From NCBI GenBank assembly GCA_052244495.1, contig JBQPXH010000001.1: a stretch of DNA of 64,000 nucleotides, one strand, 5' to 3'. This DNA is from Cereibacter_A sp052244495. GTDB taxonomy: Bacteria; Pseudomonadota; Alphaproteobacteria; Rhodobacterales; Rhodobacteraceae. The position numbers and the translations under genes were made by a program. Below the pieces are notes generated by a model. It saw only the letters and a list, made by a program, of their open reading frames with translations, was not told the origin of the DNA and did not search any database. Positions 51,519-60,220 of the stretch are shown here, in pieces (positions within the stretch are counted from its first letter, which is position 1; each line of letters opens with the position of its first letter).

Positions 51519-51872
51519 TCAGCTCCAGCGATGGAAGATGAAGAAAGCGCCGAGCCCGATGAAGGCGAAGCCGAGGAGGTGATTCCAGTGCAGCGGCTCC
51601 TTCAGCCAGAGCACCGAGAAGGCCGCGAAGACGACAAGCGTGATGACCTCCTGGATGGTCTTGAGTTCGGCCGCTGAAAAATGCCCGTGACCGATCCGGT
51701 TCGCCGGCACCTGCAGCAGATACTCGAAGAAGGCGATGCCCCAGCTCGCAAGGATCACGACGAGAAGCGGCGCGGTCTTGAACTTCAGGTGCCCGTACCA
51801 GGCGAAGGTCATGAAGATGTTCGACGCGAGAAGAAGGCCGACCGTGGTCAGCGGCACCGGAAACGAGAGCAT
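51519..51872 (-). CDS. DMT-superfamily small membrane protein (DUF486)
   Basis: A 117-residue protein with four membrane helices: about 6-24, 36-54, 70-90 and 95-115. AWYGHLKFK, FFEYLLQVPANRIGHGHFSA, LKTIQEVITL and HWNHLLGFAFIGLGAFFIFH match DUF486, an EamA-like four-helix family thought to transport small solutes. ATG 51872 lies only 20 nt from the first of four TTTGCAAA-type sites shared with pccB, so its expression may respond to propionyl-CoA supply. Confidence 0.85.
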   Translation of the reverse strand: MLSFPVPLTTVGLLLASNIFMTFAWYGHLKFKTAPLLVVILASWGIAFFEYLLQVPANRIGHGHFSAAELKTIQEVITLVVFAAFSVLWLKEPLHWNHLLGFAFIGLGAFFIFHRWS

Positions 51873-51891
51873 GAGGGGCCTATATAGCAGG

Positions 51892-51931
51892 TTTGCGATT
51901 TGCAGATCAGGTTTGCAAAGAGATTTGCAAA
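51892..51931. promoter_or_regulatory. Array of PccR operators between DUF486 gene and pccB
   Basis: Two perfect TTTGCAAA palindromes at 51912-51919 and 51924-51931 with a 4-nt gap, the arrangement reported for pccB of R. sphaeroides. Two imperfect copies precede them: TTTGCGAT at 51892-51899 and TTTGCAGA at 51899-51906. The array is 70-110 nt upstream of the pccB ATG. Confidence 0.85.
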
Positions 51932-52000
51932 TATCCCGAAATTTTCTTTCGCCCGGAAGGGCTCCTGACTATGGTGCGCCAAAATTCGGGGGGCAAGATC

Positions 52001-53533
52001 ATGAAAGACATTCTCCAGGAACTTGAAGACCGTCGTGCGATCGCTCGCGCCGGTGGCGGCCAGCGCCGGGTCGAGGCCCAGCACAAGCGCGGCAAGCTGA
52101 CGGCGCGCGAGCGGATCGAGCTTCTGCTCGACGAAGGTTCGTTCGAGGAATTCGACATGTTCGTGCGCCACCGCTGCACGGATTTCGGCATGCAGGACGA
52201 CCGCCCTGCGGGCGACGGCGTCGTGACCGGCTGGGGCACGATCAACGGCCGCATGGTCTATGTCTTCAGCCAGGACTTCACCGTGTTCGGTGGCTCGCTG
52301 TCGGAAACCCACGCGCAGAAGATCTGCAAGATCATGGACATGGCGATGCAGAACGGCGCGCCGGTGATCGGGCTGAACGACTCGGGCGGTGCGCGCATCC
52401 AGGAGGGTGTTGCCTCGCTCGCCGGCTACGCCGACGTGTTCCAGCGCAACATCATGGCCTCGGGCGTGATCCCGCAGATCTCGGTGATCATGGGGCCCTG
52501 CGCCGGCGGCGCGGTCTATTCGCCCGCCATGACCGACTTCATCTTCATGGTGAAGGACACCTCCTACATGTTCGTCACCGGCCCTGACGTGGTGAAGACC
52601 GTGACGAACGAGGTGGTGACGGCCGAGGAACTCGGCGGCGCCTCCACCCATACGAAGAAATCCTCGGTGGCCGACGGCGCCTTCGAGAACGACGTCGAGG
52701 CGCTCTACGAGATCCGTCGCCTCTTCGACTTCCTGCCGCTGTCGAACCGGACGCCCGCCCCGACGCGCCCGTTCTTCGACGACGTCGCCCGCGTCGAGGA
52801 GAGCCTCGACACGCTGATCCCCGACAACCCGAACCAGCCCTACGACATGAAGGAGCTGATCCTCAAGATCTCGGACGAGGGCGACTTCTACGAGATCCAG
52901 AAGGATTACGCGGCCAACATCATCACCGGCTTCATCCGCCTCGAGGGGCAGACGGTCGGCGTGGTGGCGAACCAGCCGATGGTCTTGGCGGGCTGCCTCG
53001 ACATCGACTCGAGCCGCAAGGCCGCACGCTTCGTCCGCTTCTGCGATGCCTTCAACATCCCGATCCTGACGCTCGTCGACGTGCCGGGCTTCCTGCCGGG
53101 GACGGGCCAGGAATATGGCGGCGTCATCAAGCACGGCGCGAAGCTGCTGTTCGCCTATGGCGAGGCAACGGTGCCGAAGGTCACGGTGATCACCCGGAAG
53201 GCCTATGGCGGTGCCTATGACGTGATGGCGTCCAAGCACCTGCGCGGCGACTTCAACTATGCCTGGCCCACGGCCGAAATCGCCGTGATGGGCGCCAAGG
53301 GCGCGACCGAGATCCTCTACCGCTCGGAACTGGGCGACAAGGAGAAGATCGCCGCCCGGACGAAGGAATACGAGGACCGCTTCGCCAACCCCTTCGTGGC
53401 GGCCGAGCGCGGCTTCATCGACGAGGTGATCATGCCGCATTCGACCCGCCGGAGGGTGTCGAAGGCCTTCGCGAGCCTGCGGAACAAGAAACTCGCCAAC
53501 CCGTGGAAGAAGCACGATAACATCCCCCTCTGA
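52001..53533 (+). CDS. pccB: Propionyl-CoA carboxylase beta subunit
   Basis: Carboxyltransferase subunit (510 residues) that moves the carboxyl group from PccA-bound biotin to propionyl-CoA, making methylmalonyl-CoA. Crotonase-type carboxyltransferase halves are seen: NDSGGARIQEGVASLAGYAD and GPCAGGAVYSPAMTDF in the N half, VDVPGFLPGTGQEYGG and KAYGGAYDVMASKHLRGD in the C half. ATG 52001 gives the usual 510-residue length (MKDILQELEDRRA); an ATG ten codons earlier is possible. Propionate arises from odd-chain fatty acids, Val, Ile, Met and in the ethylmalonyl-CoA pathway. Confidence 0.96.
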   Translation: MKDILQELEDRRAIARAGGGQRRVEAQHKRGKLTARERIELLLDEGSFEEFDMFVRHRCTDFGMQDDRPAGDGVVTGWGTINGRMVYVFSQDFTVFGGSLSETHAQKICKIMDMAMQNGAPVIGLNDSGGARIQEGVASLAGYADVFQRNIMASGVIPQISVIMGPCAGGAVYSPAMTDFIFMVKDTSYMFVTGPDVVKTVTNEVVTAEELGGASTHTKKSSVADGAFENDVEALYEIRRLFDFLPLSNRTPAPTRPFFDDVARVEESLDTLIPDNPNQPYDMKELILKISDEGDFYEIQKDYAANIITGFIRLEGQTVGVVANQPMVLAGCLDIDSSRKAARFVRFCDAFNIPILTLVDVPGFLPGTGQEYGGVIKHGAKLLFAYGEATVPKVTVITRKAYGGAYDVMASKHLRGDFNYAWPTAEIAVMGAKGATEILYRSELGDKEKIAARTKEYEDRFANPFVAAERGFIDEVIMPHSTRRRVSKAFASLRNKKLANPWKKHDNIPL

Positions 53534-53664
53534 CCAGCAGGAGGAGGGGAGATGAGGCACGCCGTGGACAATGGAGCGGTGCCGCTAGGCGCCGCGCGGG
53601 GGAAAGCAGGGAAGGCTTCCCGCGCAGCGTTGCAGGTCGTGCCCTTGCGGGCGGAGTGCGGGGC

Positions 53665-54012
53665 ATGACGGAGACGGATCCCATCCCCGTCCCTTCGGGC
53701 CAGGAGGTGACGCTTCTGGACACGATCTGGAACGAGCCCGGCCCGGCGGGCCTCACGTTCCGCTTCCGTTTCCTTGCTCCGGCCATCGCGGCCGGCGGAG
53801 AGATCGACTACGACATGGCCTACGCCGACATGCTTGCCCTCTGCGAGACCTATGTGCTGCCGCGCGTGGCCGACATCCTGCCCGCGCCGGAACAGGTCAT
53901 CGTTTCTCTCTCGGACCGGCCTCTTCCCTTCGGCGAGGCCGACCCGGAGGCGGTGCAATTCTTCGAGGCCTTCAGTATTCAGGACGGCCACTGCATCTTG
54001 GAGGCGTTCTGA
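53665..54012 (+). CDS. DUF6497-like protein, unknown function
   Basis: A 115-residue acidic protein (MTETDPIPVPSGQEVTLLDT; ending FFEAFSIQDGHCILEAF). The GLTFRFRFLAPAI and MLALCETYVLPRV segments match the DUF6497 family of Rhodobacteraceae as I recall it. No signal peptide is evident with the ATG at 53665, for which GGAG lies 8 nt upstream. Its position just after pccB, 131 nt downstream on the same strand, suggests possible co-expression. Function unknown. Confidence 0.72.
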   Translation: MTETDPIPVPSGQEVTLLDTIWNEPGPAGLTFRFRFLAPAIAAGGEIDYDMAYADMLALCETYVLPRVADILPAPEQVIVSLSDRPLPFGEADPEAVQFFEAFSIQDGHCILEAF

Positions 54013-54226
54013 TGGCAATACCATCTATTGTGGTCTCTCCCCGCATTTCGGGGATGGCTGATGTAGAAGAGTCACAGGGCAAGGCTTTGAAACGCACGAT
54101 GTGTCAATCGCTTGGGGGATCAGATACGATGCTGGACGACCGAACCCAAGCGGTCTATGCCTCGCAGGAAGTCCACGCAGCGGAGGGTTCCACTGCGTCG
54201 GCTTGCAATAAAAAATGGAGTAGAGG

Positions 54227-54361
54227 ATGTCGAAGAGCACTGTTGTTTTCGCGCTGTGCATCGTGGCTTTCGTGGCCGCCTGCGCGAAGAAAGAAGAAAC
54301 CGTTTACGTGGAGCAACCGGCCGTCACGACTGAGCCGGTCTACACGGGCAAGTACAAGTAA
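54227..54361 (+). CDS. Tiny putative lipoprotein (44 residues)
   Basis: Starts MSKSTVVFALCIVAFVAACA with a lipobox (VAAC; Cys19), then KKEETVYVEQPAVTTEPVYT and GKYK at the C-terminus. Mature peptides of this length, with a KKEETV-EQPAVTTEPVYTGKYK-type sequence, are recurrent in Rhodobacteraceae and related to entericidin-like small lipoproteins only in size. TAGAGG precedes the ATG. A GC-rich inverted repeat (GGCGGGCCG with CGGCCCGCC, about 54369-54398) just after the stop probably terminates it. Confidence 0.78.
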   Translation: MSKSTVVFALCIVAFVAACAKKEETVYVEQPAVTTEPVYTGKYK

Positions 54362-54433
54362 CCTGCCCGGGCGGGCCGTCGAGTACCTCCGGCCCGCCTA
54401 CCCCCACGCCTTCCTGTCCGGGGAGGGCGTGCC

Positions 54434-54832
54434 ATGCTGAAGCATCGCGGCTTCCCCAGTCGCCTCCCGGGCACCGATCTCCAGTACACGATCCGCCGCG
54501 CCAACAAGGACGGCGCCACGCGTATCATTCGGCGCGAGCGCTACCGTGACCGCAAGGCCATGGACCGTGCCGCCGATACGGGCTTTCTGGCTGCCCTCTG
54601 GGCGCAGTTCGGCGAAGAGCCTTTCGAGCGCGGCAACCTCGACGCCGGACGTATCTCGTGGCTGTTCGGCCGCGAGGTGGTGCCGGCCGAGGATCCTTTC
54701 GATCCCGAATCCTACGAAGCGCTGCTCCGCATCGACCGCCGCAAGGCCGAGGCTGCCTTCCCCGAGATCTTCGCCCCCGATGCCCCGCCCGTGTCCTTTG
54801 ACGAGGACGGCTGGGACGACGAGGAGGAATAG
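54434..54832 (+). CDS. Conserved hypothetical protein between pccB and pccA
   Basis: A 132-residue protein with a basic N-terminal half (LQYTIRRANKDGATRIIRRE, then RYRDRKAMDRA) and an acidic C-terminus (ending SFDEDGWDDEEE). No signal peptide, membrane helix or cofactor motif is visible. GGGAGG lies 7 nt before the ATG, and codon use is like that of its neighbours, so it is a real gene. The placement within the propionyl-CoA region is suggestive only. I do not recognise the family. Confidence 0.7.
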   Translation: MLKHRGFPSRLPGTDLQYTIRRANKDGATRIIRRERYRDRKAMDRAADTGFLAALWAQFGEEPFERGNLDAGRISWLFGREVVPAEDPFDPESYEALLRIDRRKAEAAFPEIFAPDAPPVSFDEDGWDDEEE

Positions 54833-55145
54833 GCATGCTTTCGCGCAAGCTGCTGCCCATGCGGCCGAATTTCGCGCATCGCGAATGGCGGGGCCAGATG
54901 GTCTTTGTCAGCGGGCCGGCTGCGACCCATCTTCTGTCTGCGGAGGCGGGCGTTCCGGCGGACCGTATCCGGCAAGACTGCGACCCTTCCCTTTCCTTCC
55001 GGTCCGGCGCGCTGCGATCCGGACCGGATTTTTCCTCGCGTGAGCGGCAATCGGCCGAGCGCAGGACCCCCCGGATTTTCGGCTTTTCCGCGTCGCGCGT
55101 TGCGGTAATCCTCGGCCCCGACAATACAGAAGCCGGAGGCAGAGC
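54833..55145 (+). other. Stretch without a convincing gene
   Basis: About 313 bases between two small genes. An open frame from the ATG at 54835 continues across the start of the next gene at 55146, lacks family resemblance and becomes Ser/Arg-rich after about 50 residues; it could be a short real peptide that decayed, but I do not call it. A GGAGG for the next gene lies near 55135. Confidence 0.4.
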
Positions 55146-55373
55146 ATGTCCAACATCACGAAATTCCTTCTTCTCGGTGCCATCGTCGCGACCGTTTCGG
55201 CCTGCGACACGGCCACGGGCCGCGCAGGCGGCGGCGCCCTTGCAGGCGCTGCTCTTGCCGATGCGACCGACGAGAACATGGTCGCCGGCGCCGCTCTCGG
55301 CGCACTGGCCGGCGCCGCAAGCTGCGGCGTGCCGGGCCTGCCGCCCTGCCGCTCGGGCGGCCGCTACTACTGA
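55146..55373 (+). CDS. Small Gly/Ala-rich lipoprotein-like protein
   Basis: A 75-residue protein: MSNITKFLLLGAIVATVSAC gives a lipobox (VSAC, Cys20), followed by a glycine-zipper-like Gly/Ala-rich stretch (GRAGGGALAGAALADATDEN and AGAALGALAGAASCG) that may insert into membrane, and a C-terminus CGVPGLPPCRSGGRYY with two cysteines. Proteins of this style occur in the outer membrane of Rhodobacteraceae. GGAGG precedes the ATG, and a strong terminator 104 nt downstream separates it from pccA. Function unknown. Confidence 0.75.
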   Translation: MSNITKFLLLGAIVATVSACDTATGRAGGGALAGAALADATDENMVAGAALGALAGAASCGVPGLPPCRSGGRYY

Positions 55374-55476
55374 GGTCCGCGCCGCCTCGGCGGCACCGGT
55401 CGCAGGGTCCGGCGCCCTTCTCGCGTCGACACCAGATTTCCGCGCGGCTTCGGCTGCGCTGACTACCGCATCGCAG

Positions 55477-55512
55477 GGACCGTCCGGGCTTTGGCCCGGG
55501 CGGTCCTTTTCG
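55477..55512 (+). terminator. Rho-independent terminator before pccA
   Basis: GGACCGTCCGGGC (55477-55489) pairs with GCCCGGGCGGTCC (55494-55506; one G-U), followed by TTTTCGTTTT. It ends the small-lipoprotein transcript, so pccA probably starts from a promoter between here and 55553, or escapes through this hairpin. Confidence 0.85.
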
Positions 55513-55552
55513 TTTTCGCGCCTTGCCGCGCGCTGCTGACAAAGGGACGATG

Positions 55553-57553
55553 ATGTTCAAGAAGATCCTGATCGCGAACCGGGGCGAGATCGCCTGCCGC
55601 GTCATCAAGACCGCCCGCAAGATGGGCATCAAGACGGTGGCCGTCTACTCGGACGCCGACCGCAACGCTCTCCACGTCAGCATGGCGGACGAGGCGATCC
55701 ACATCGGGCCGCCGCCCGCCAACCAGTCCTATATCGTGATCGACAAGATCATGGAGGCGATCAAGCAGTCGGGCGCCGAGGCGGTGCATCCGGGTTACGG
55801 CTTCCTGTCCGAGCGCATGGACTTCGCCGCGGCGCTCGAAGCGGCCGGCGTGGTCTTCATCGGCCCGCCCTCGGGGGCGATCGAGGCGATGGGCGACAAG
55901 ATCACCTCGAAGAAGCTGGCGAAGGAGGCCGGCGTTTCGACCGTTCCTGGCTACATGGGCCTGATTGCCGACGCCGACGAGGCGGTGCGGATCTCGAACG
56001 AGATCGGATATCCGGTGATGATCAAGGCCAGCGCGGGCGGCGGCGGCAAGGGGATGCGCATCGCCTGGAGCGAGGCCGAGGTCAAGGAAGGCTTTGAATC
56101 CTCGAAGAACGAGGCCGCCAACAGCTTCGGCGACGACCGGATCTTCATCGAGAAGTTCGTGACCCAGCCGCGGCACATCGAGATCCAGGTTCTGGCCGAC
56201 ACCCACGGCAACTGCGTCTACCTGCACGAGCGCGAGTGCTCGATCCAGCGCCGGAACCAGAAGGTCATCGAGGAGGCGCCCTCGCCGTTCCTCGACGAGG
56301 CCACCCGTAAGGCCATGGGCGAGCAGGCCTGCGCGCTGGCCAAGGCCGTGGGCTATGCCTCCGCCGGGACGGTGGAATTCATCGTGGACGGGCAGAAGAA
56401 CTTCTACTTCCTCGAGATGAACACGCGTCTCCAGGTGGAACATCCGGTCACCGAGCTGATCACCGGCATCGACCTCGTCGAGCAGATGATCCGTGTGGCT
56501 GCGGGCGAGAAGCTGCCCTTCCAGCAGTCCGACCTTAAGATCAACGGCTGGGCGATGGAGAGCCGTCTCTATGCCGAGGATCCCTACCGCAACTTCCTGC
56601 CCTCGATCGGGCGGCTCTCCCGCTATCGGCCGCCGGCCGAGATCGCGACGCCGACCTCGGTCGTGCGCAACGACACCGGCGTCTTCGAGGGCGGCGAGAT
56701 CTCGATGTACTACGATCCGATGATCGCCAAGCTCTGCACCTGGGCGCCGACACGCGAGGCCGCCATCGAGGAGATGCGGCTCGCGCTCGACACGTTCGAG
56801 GTCGAGGGGATCGGCCACAACCTGCCCTTCGTGGGCGCCGTGATGGACCACCCGCGCTTCGTCAGCGGCGACATCACCACGGCCTTCATCGCCGAGGAGT
56901 ATCCCGAGGGCTTCCAGGGCAGCGTGCTGGACGAGGCAACCCTGCGCCGCGTGGCCGCCGCCGCCGCCGCGATGAACCGCGTGGCCGAGATCCGGCGCAC
57001 CCGCATCTCGGGGACGATGGACAACCACGAGCGGCACGTCGGCTGCGACTGGGTGGTGGGGCTGCAGGGCGAGACCTACCATGTCAACATTGCGGCCGAC
57101 CGCGAGGGCTCGACGGTCAGCTTCTCGGACGGCGCCTCGCTCCGGGTCACATCGGACTGGACTCCAGGCCAGCCGCTGGCCCGTGTGATGGTGGACGGCA
57201 AGCCGCTGGTGATGAAGGTCGGCAAGGTTCCGATGGGCTTCCGCCTGCGGCTGCGCGGCGCGGATCTGAAGGTCCATGTGCGCACGCCGCGTCAGGCCGA
57301 ACTCGCGCTGCTCATGCCCGAGAAGCTTCCGCCGGACACGTCGAAATACCTGCTCTGCCCGATGCCGGGCCTCGTGGTGAAGATCAACGTGGCCGAGGGC
57401 GACGAGGTGCAGGAAGGTCAGGCGCTGGCCACCGTCGAGGCGATGAAGATGGAGAACATCCTGCGCGCCGAGCGCAAGGGTGTGGTCAAGAAGGTCGCCG
57501 CCGCGCCGGGCGCCAGCCTGCGCGTCGACGATGTGATCATGGAGTTCGAATGA
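55553..57553 (+). CDS. pccA: Propionyl-CoA carboxylase alpha subunit (biotin carboxylase plus biotin carrier)
   Basis: ATP-dependent biotin carboxylase (residues 1-445) with a bridging region and a biotin-carrier domain (about 595-666). Marks are ANRGEIACRVIKTAR, the ATP-grasp glycine loop ASAGGGGKGMRIA, FLEMNTRLQVEHPVTE and the biotinylated lysine (about residue 632) in VEAMKMEN. The 666-residue length is normal. ATG 55553 (MFKKILIANRGE) has AAGGGA 5 nt upstream; the ATG one codon before lies too close. PccB supplies the carboxyltransferase. Confidence 0.97.
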   Translation: MFKKILIANRGEIACRVIKTARKMGIKTVAVYSDADRNALHVSMADEAIHIGPPPANQSYIVIDKIMEAIKQSGAEAVHPGYGFLSERMDFAAALEAAGVVFIGPPSGAIEAMGDKITSKKLAKEAGVSTVPGYMGLIADADEAVRISNEIGYPVMIKASAGGGGKGMRIAWSEAEVKEGFESSKNEAANSFGDDRIFIEKFVTQPRHIEIQVLADTHGNCVYLHERECSIQRRNQKVIEEAPSPFLDEATRKAMGEQACALAKAVGYASAGTVEFIVDGQKNFYFLEMNTRLQVEHPVTELITGIDLVEQMIRVAAGEKLPFQQSDLKINGWAMESRLYAEDPYRNFLPSIGRLSRYRPPAEIATPTSVVRNDTGVFEGGEISMYYDPMIAKLCTWAPTREAAIEEMRLALDTFEVEGIGHNLPFVGAVMDHPRFVSGDITTAFIAEEYPEGFQGSVLDEATLRRVAAAAAAMNRVAEIRRTRISGTMDNHERHVGCDWVVGLQGETYHVNIAADREGSTVSFSDGASLRVTSDWTPGQPLARVMVDGKPLVMKVGKVPMGFRLRLRGADLKVHVRTPRQAELALLMPEKLPPDTSKYLLCPMPGLVVKINVAEGDEVQEGQALATVEAMKMENILRAERKGVVKKVAAAPGASLRVDDVIMEFE

Positions 57554-57554
57554 G

Positions 57555-57998
57555 CTACCGGCCGGCCGGGTTCCTCTCGAGCAGTTCGTCCCGTCGCAGG
57601 GGGAACTTGTCGATGGCCCGGCCGATCTCGCGCACGTCCCAGGGCAGGGGCTTGCGCAGCTTCACCTGCCCGTCCTTGTCGATGATCACGAGCGAGAAGC
57701 CGCGCGGGTGCAGCGTCCTGCGGATCTCGGAGGGGTCGTCGGGGTCGGTGTCGAAGATCACGATCACGTCGCGCTCGCCGAGATACTCGAGACGGGCGCC
57801 GATCATCTCCATCTGGCGGGCGAAGTTGGGATCGGCCGCGGTGTCGGCAAAGACCACCACCGGCCGCTTCGTCCAGAGGAACTGCTTGAGCGTGAGCCCA
57901 TGCGCCTCGACTGGTCCCGGGCCCTCGGGGGCCTGGGTCTCCGCCAGGGCGGACAGGGGCAGAAACGTAGCAAGAGCAAGAATTTGAAGGGGTTTCAT
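57555..57998 (-). CDS. DUF4174 exported protein, thioredoxin-fold-like
   Basis: A 147-residue protein. The signal peptide (MKPLQILALATFLPLSALAE) is followed by a DUF4174 domain: LKQFLWTKRPVVVFADTAAD, FARQMEMIGARLEYLGERDV, IVIFDTDPDDPSEIRR and FSLVIIDKDGQVKLRKPLPW. The strand-helix order resembles the redoxin fold without a CxxC, so it is unlikely to be a disulfide enzyme. It is on the opposite strand between pccA and mcm, its stop only 2 nt from the pccA stop. GGGAGG precedes the ATG at 57998. Function unknown. Confidence 0.8.
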   Translation of the reverse strand: MKPLQILALATFLPLSALAETQAPEGPGPVEAHGLTLKQFLWTKRPVVVFADTAADPNFARQMEMIGARLEYLGERDVIVIFDTDPDDPSEIRRTLHPRGFSLVIIDKDGQVKLRKPLPWDVREIGRAIDKFPLRRDELLERNPAGR

Positions 57999-58090
57999 GC
58001 GGCCTCCCGTCCTCATATAGGCCGGTTCCAGCCGAAACCCAAGCATCAACGCGCGGCCTCGGGCCCGCGGTCACGAAAAGGGAAGACCCG

Positions 58091-60220
58091 ATGACCGACA
58101 AACTGGATGCGTGGCGCAAGCTCGCCGAGAAGGAGCTGAAGGGCCGCAGCCCCGACAGCCTGACCTGGAACACGCTGGAAGGCATTCCCGTCAAGCCGCT
58201 CTACACGAAGGCCGATCTCGACGGGATGGACCATCTCGACGGCGTGCCGGGCTTGGCCCCCTTCACCCGCGGCGTGCGCGCCACGATGTATGCCGGCCGG
58301 CCCTGGACGATCCGGCAATATGCGGGCTTCTCGACGGCAGAGGCGTCCAACGCCTTCTACCGCAAGGCCCTGGCAGCCGGTCAGCAGGGCGTCTCGGTGG
58401 CCTTCGACCTGGCCACCCACCGCGGCTACGACAGCGACCACCCGCGCGTCGTGGGCGACGTGGGCAAGGCGGGTGTGGCGATCGACTCGATCGAGGACAT
58501 GAAGATCCTCTTCGACGGCATCCCGCTCGAGAAGGTCTCGGTCTCGATGACGATGAACGGCGCGGTGATCCCGATCCTCGCGAACTTCATCGTGACGGGC
58601 GAGGAGCAGGGCGTTCCGCGGGCCGAGCTGTCGGGCACGATCCAGAACGACATCCTCAAGGAGTTCATGGTCCGCAACACCTACATCTATCCGCCCGAGC
58701 CCTCGATGCGGATCATCGCGGACATCATCGAATACACCTCGAAGGAGATGCCGAAGTTCAACTCGATCTCGATCTCCGGCTACCACATGCAGGAGGCCGG
58801 GGCGAACCTCGTGCAGGAGCTGGCCTACACGCTGGCCGACGGGCGCGAATACGTTCGGGCGGCGCTGGCGCGCGGCATGAACGTGGACGACTTCGCGGGA
58901 AGGCTCAGCTTCTTCTTCGCCATCGGCATGAACTTCTTCATGGAAGCCGCGAAGCTGCGCGCGGCGCGGATGCTCTGGCACCGCATCATGTCGGAATTCG
59001 AGCCGAAGAAGCCCGGCAGCCTGATGCTGCGCACGCACTGCCAGACCTCGGGCGTCAGCTTGCAGGAGCAGGACCCCTACAACAACGTGATCCGCACCGC
59101 CTATGAGGCGATGTCGGCGGCGCTCGGCGGCACGCAGTCGCTGCACACCAATGCGCTCGACGAGGCCATCGCGCTGCCCACGGAATTCAGCGCGCGCATC
59201 GCGCGGAACACCCAGATCATCCTGCAGGAAGAGACGGGCGTGACCAAGGTCGTCGATCCGCTGGCGGGCTCCTACTACGTCGAAAGCCTGACCGCGGAGC
59301 TTGCGGAAAAGGCCTGGGCGCTGATCGAGGAAGTCGAGGCGATGGGCGGCATGACCAAGGCCGTGGCCTCCGGCATGCCGAAGCTGAGGATCGAGGAATC
59401 CGCCGCCCGCCGCCAGGCCCTGATCGACCGCGGCGAGGACGTGATCGTCGGTGTGAACAAGTACCGCCTCGCGAAGGAAGATCCGATCGAGATCCTCGAC
59501 ATCGACAACGTCGCCGTCCGCGAGGCGCAGATCGCGCGGCTCGAGAAGATGCGCGCGACCCGCGACGAGGCCGCCTGCCAGGCAGCGCTCGACGAACTGA
59601 CCCGCCGCGCTTCCGAGGGCGGCAACCTGCTTGAAGCCGCGGTGGACGCCTCGCGCGCCCGCGCCTCTGTCGGAGAGATCAGCATGGCCATGGAGAAGGT
59701 ATTCGGGCGCCACCGGGCGGAGGTGAAGACGCTCTCGGGTGTCTATGGCGCAGCCTACGAGGGCGACGATGGCTTTGCGCAGATCCAGCGCGACGTCGAG
59801 GCCTTCGCCGAGGAAGAGGGCCGCCGTCCGCGCATGCTGGTGGTCAAGATGGGGCAGGACGGTCACGACCGGGGCGCCAAGGTGATCGCCACGGCCTTCG
59901 CAGATATCGGCTTCGACGTGGACGTGGGCACGCTGTTCCAGACCCCGGAAGAGGCCGCTCAGGACGCCATCGACAACGACGTGCACGTCGTCGGCATCTC
60001 CTCGCTGGCGGCGGGCCACAAGACGCTCGCGCCGAAGCTGATCGAGGCGCTGAAGGAGAAGGGGGCCGGCGACATCCTGGTGATCTGCGGCGGCGTGATC
60101 CCGCAACAGGATTACGAGTTCCTGCAGAAGGCGGGCGTCAAGGCCATCTTCGGACCCGGAACCAACATCCCTTCGGCCGCAAAGCACATCCTCGACCTGA
60201 TCCGCGAGGCGCGCGCCTGA
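58091..60220 (+). CDS. mcm: Methylmalonyl-CoA mutase
   Basis: Adenosylcobalamin-dependent mutase of 709 residues that converts (R)-methylmalonyl-CoA to succinyl-CoA. The substrate domain has TMYAGRPWTIRQYAGFSTAE and HLxTSGVSL-like HCQTSGVSLQEQDPYNN; the B12 domain has the base-off motif DGHDRG at about residues 590-595, then VGISSLAAGHKT. Single-chain homodimer type, as in alphaproteobacteria. It completes the propionyl-CoA pathway started by PccBA. The ethylmalonyl-CoA-pathway epimerase is not in the window. Confidence 0.96.
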   Translation: MTDKLDAWRKLAEKELKGRSPDSLTWNTLEGIPVKPLYTKADLDGMDHLDGVPGLAPFTRGVRATMYAGRPWTIRQYAGFSTAEASNAFYRKALAAGQQGVSVAFDLATHRGYDSDHPRVVGDVGKAGVAIDSIEDMKILFDGIPLEKVSVSMTMNGAVIPILANFIVTGEEQGVPRAELSGTIQNDILKEFMVRNTYIYPPEPSMRIIADIIEYTSKEMPKFNSISISGYHMQEAGANLVQELAYTLADGREYVRAALARGMNVDDFAGRLSFFFAIGMNFFMEAAKLRAARMLWHRIMSEFEPKKPGSLMLRTHCQTSGVSLQEQDPYNNVIRTAYEAMSAALGGTQSLHTNALDEAIALPTEFSARIARNTQIILQEETGVTKVVDPLAGSYYVESLTAELAEKAWALIEEVEAMGGMTKAVASGMPKLRIEESAARRQALIDRGEDVIVGVNKYRLAKEDPIEILDIDNVAVREAQIARLEKMRATRDEAACQAALDELTRRASEGGNLLEAAVDASRARASVGEISMAMEKVFGRHRAEVKTLSGVYGAAYEGDDGFAQIQRDVEAFAEEEGRRPRMLVVKMGQDGHDRGAKVIATAFADIGFDVDVGTLFQTPEEAAQDAIDNDVHVVGISSLAAGHKTLAPKLIEALKEKGAGDILVICGGVIPQQDYEFLQKAGVKAIFGPGTNIPSAAKHILDLIREARA

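Noticed and set aside
54835..55539. Plus-strand frame starting MLSRKLLPMRPNF
   Set aside because: Its frame runs through the well-supported 75-residue lipoprotein gene and the terminator, and becomes Ser/Arg/Ala-rich; only its first about 50 residues could be a peptide.
57999..58090. Possible PccR site or cobalamin riboswitch before mcm
   Set aside because: No TTTGCAAA and no B12-box-like sequence is present in the short upstream region.
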